DNA from: JBJXHB01 sp046160725
GTDB lineage: Bacteria; Pseudomonadota; Gammaproteobacteria; Burkholderiales; Burkholderiaceae_C
DNA length: 23,385 bases
Direction of reading: 5' to 3'
Assembly (NCBI GenBank): GCA_046160725.1
Contig: JBJXHB010000130.1
Span: 1-23,385 of the forward strand
In this document: piece by piece, positions 22,910-23,385 of the stretch
Layout: every line of letters starts with the position of its first letter
How positions within the stretch are numbered: the stretch's first letter is position 1
Made by a program: the position numbers and the translations under genes
The notes under the pieces: generated by a model
What the model saw: only the letters and a program-made list of their open reading frames with translations
Told to the model about the DNA's origin: nothing
The model's database searches: none

Positions 22910-23269
22910 TGCCGTTCAGCTCCTTCTCGGACATTTCAACTTGAGGTCACCGAGCAGACGCAAGACTCTTGCGACGTGAGCGGCAGTCAAGCACCTAGAG
23001 ACGAGCGACTGCAGTCAGACTGAAGCAGCCGCCAAAACAGAACGCCCAGTTCCTTGACACGTCGCCCAAGCGAGTTCAGATGGAGCCACGGCCGCATTTC
23101 AGCGCCGCTGCGCCTGACCACTTTTTGGTCTGGCTGACCATTGCGACCCAGAAGAGAAGGGCCAAACGAGCCAGAGCGATCGGGCTCGAAGCACCTGCAG
23201 CCGATGTGATCGGACTGCCAACTTAGGCTGCAACCCGCAGCCACCCACCGCCAGCCGGCACCAACCGAG
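22910..23269. other. Intergenic region at the right edge of the low-GC island
   Basis: No convincing gene lies in these 360 bp between the TPR gene and the tail of nrdJ, which converge here. A perfect 6-bp hairpin CGCAAG-ACT-CTTGCG sits at 22959-22973, about 50 bp after the TPR stop, but it lacks a T-run. A 10-bp palindrome GACTGCAGTC is at 23007-23016. The remainder is of intermediate GC and resembles decayed sequence. I found no terminal repeat, tRNA or attachment site. Confidence 0.6.
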
Positions 23270-23385
23270 CTACCCACACATCCCAATATGCCCGCACGAG
23301 GTGCAGAACTCGCACCCGTCCTTGTGGATCAGCGTGGCATTGCCGCACTCCGGGCAGGCCTTGCCGGCCAGCGCGGCGTGGCTGT
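23270..23385 (-). CDS. nrdJ: Adenosylcobalamin-dependent ribonucleotide reductase, C-terminal tail (partial)
   Basis: The last 116 bases hold the 3' end of a minus-strand gene that continues beyond the window. The 37 complete codons read …GKACPECGNATLIHKDGCEFCTSCGHIGMCG and end with TAG at 23270-23272. This cysteine-rich zinc-ribbon tail (CPEC, then CEFCTSC, then a final CG) is characteristic of the C-terminus of class II, vitamin B12-dependent ribonucleoside-diphosphate reductase, which makes deoxyribonucleotides. The tail is thought to bind zinc and take part in thiol re-reduction. Composition is GC-rich like the core genome, so it marks the right boundary of the low-GC island. The family call rests only on this short tail. 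Confidence 0.75.
   Translation of the reverse strand, partial: SHAALAGKACPECGNATLIHKDGCEFCTSCGHIGMCG

Noticed and set aside
22959..22973. CGCAAG-ACT-CTTGCG hairpin as a terminator for the kinase-TPR pair
   Set aside because: The stem is short and no T-run follows; evidence is too weak for a terminator call.
1..23385. CRISPR array, prophage or insertion sequence
   Set aside because: No regularly spaced direct repeats of CRISPR type, no phage structural genes, and no transposase or integrase frame was found on either strand.

Overview
The window reads as a chromosomal segment from a very GC-rich betaproteobacterium, most likely of the Burkholderiales (Rubrivivax/Ideonella/Aquincola-like). This is inferred from the strong G/C third-position bias, the family mix (CaiB/BaiF and MmgE/PrpD proteins, an orphan PF04392 binding protein, a GlxA-type regulator) and the tail of a B12-dependent ribonucleotide reductase at the right edge. 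No tRNA, rRNA, CRISPR array, transposase or integrase was recognised.

Left part, plus strand (1-6858): the C-terminal part of a CoA transferase, an MmgE/PrpD protein, an ASCH-domain protein whose stop overlaps the start of a membrane fatty-acid-hydroxylase/sterol-desaturase protein, and a GMC flavin oxidoreductase. Two very small predicted membrane-protein genes follow, linked by an 8-codon mini-ORF that overlaps both. Next is an orphan ABC-type substrate-binding protein whose Shine-Dalgarno sequence lies inside a perfect hairpin. A 12-bp tandem repeat sits between this gene and the convergent gene block.

Middle part, minus strand (16510 down to 6996): a tightly packed, probably co-transcribed row made of a cysteine hydrolase, a GlxA/AraC regulator, an M1-fold protein, a gamma-glutamyltransferase, a class-C serine hydrolase, a VOC protein and an FAD monooxygenase. 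Two members are abnormal. The M1 protein keeps the fold signatures but has lost every catalytic residue I can align. The monooxygenase is frameshifted and lacks an internal block that should carry the second FAD motif. The row looks suited to peptide/gamma-glutamyl turnover plus a remnant aromatic-ring pathway.

Further right, minus strand (19794 down to 16671): an APH-family phosphotransferase, a LapG-like periplasmic cysteine protease and a single-pass membrane protein of unknown function. Three AGGTGCC heptamers spaced 22 bp apart lie upstream of the phosphotransferase.

Right end (about 20200-23269): base composition and codon use change sharply. Two overlapping genes, a Ser/Thr-kinase-like protein and a TPR-repeat protein, form an accessory module between the phosphotransferase and the end of the nrdJ gene. 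This module is the best candidate here for an undescribed system; a defence or signalling role is inference only.
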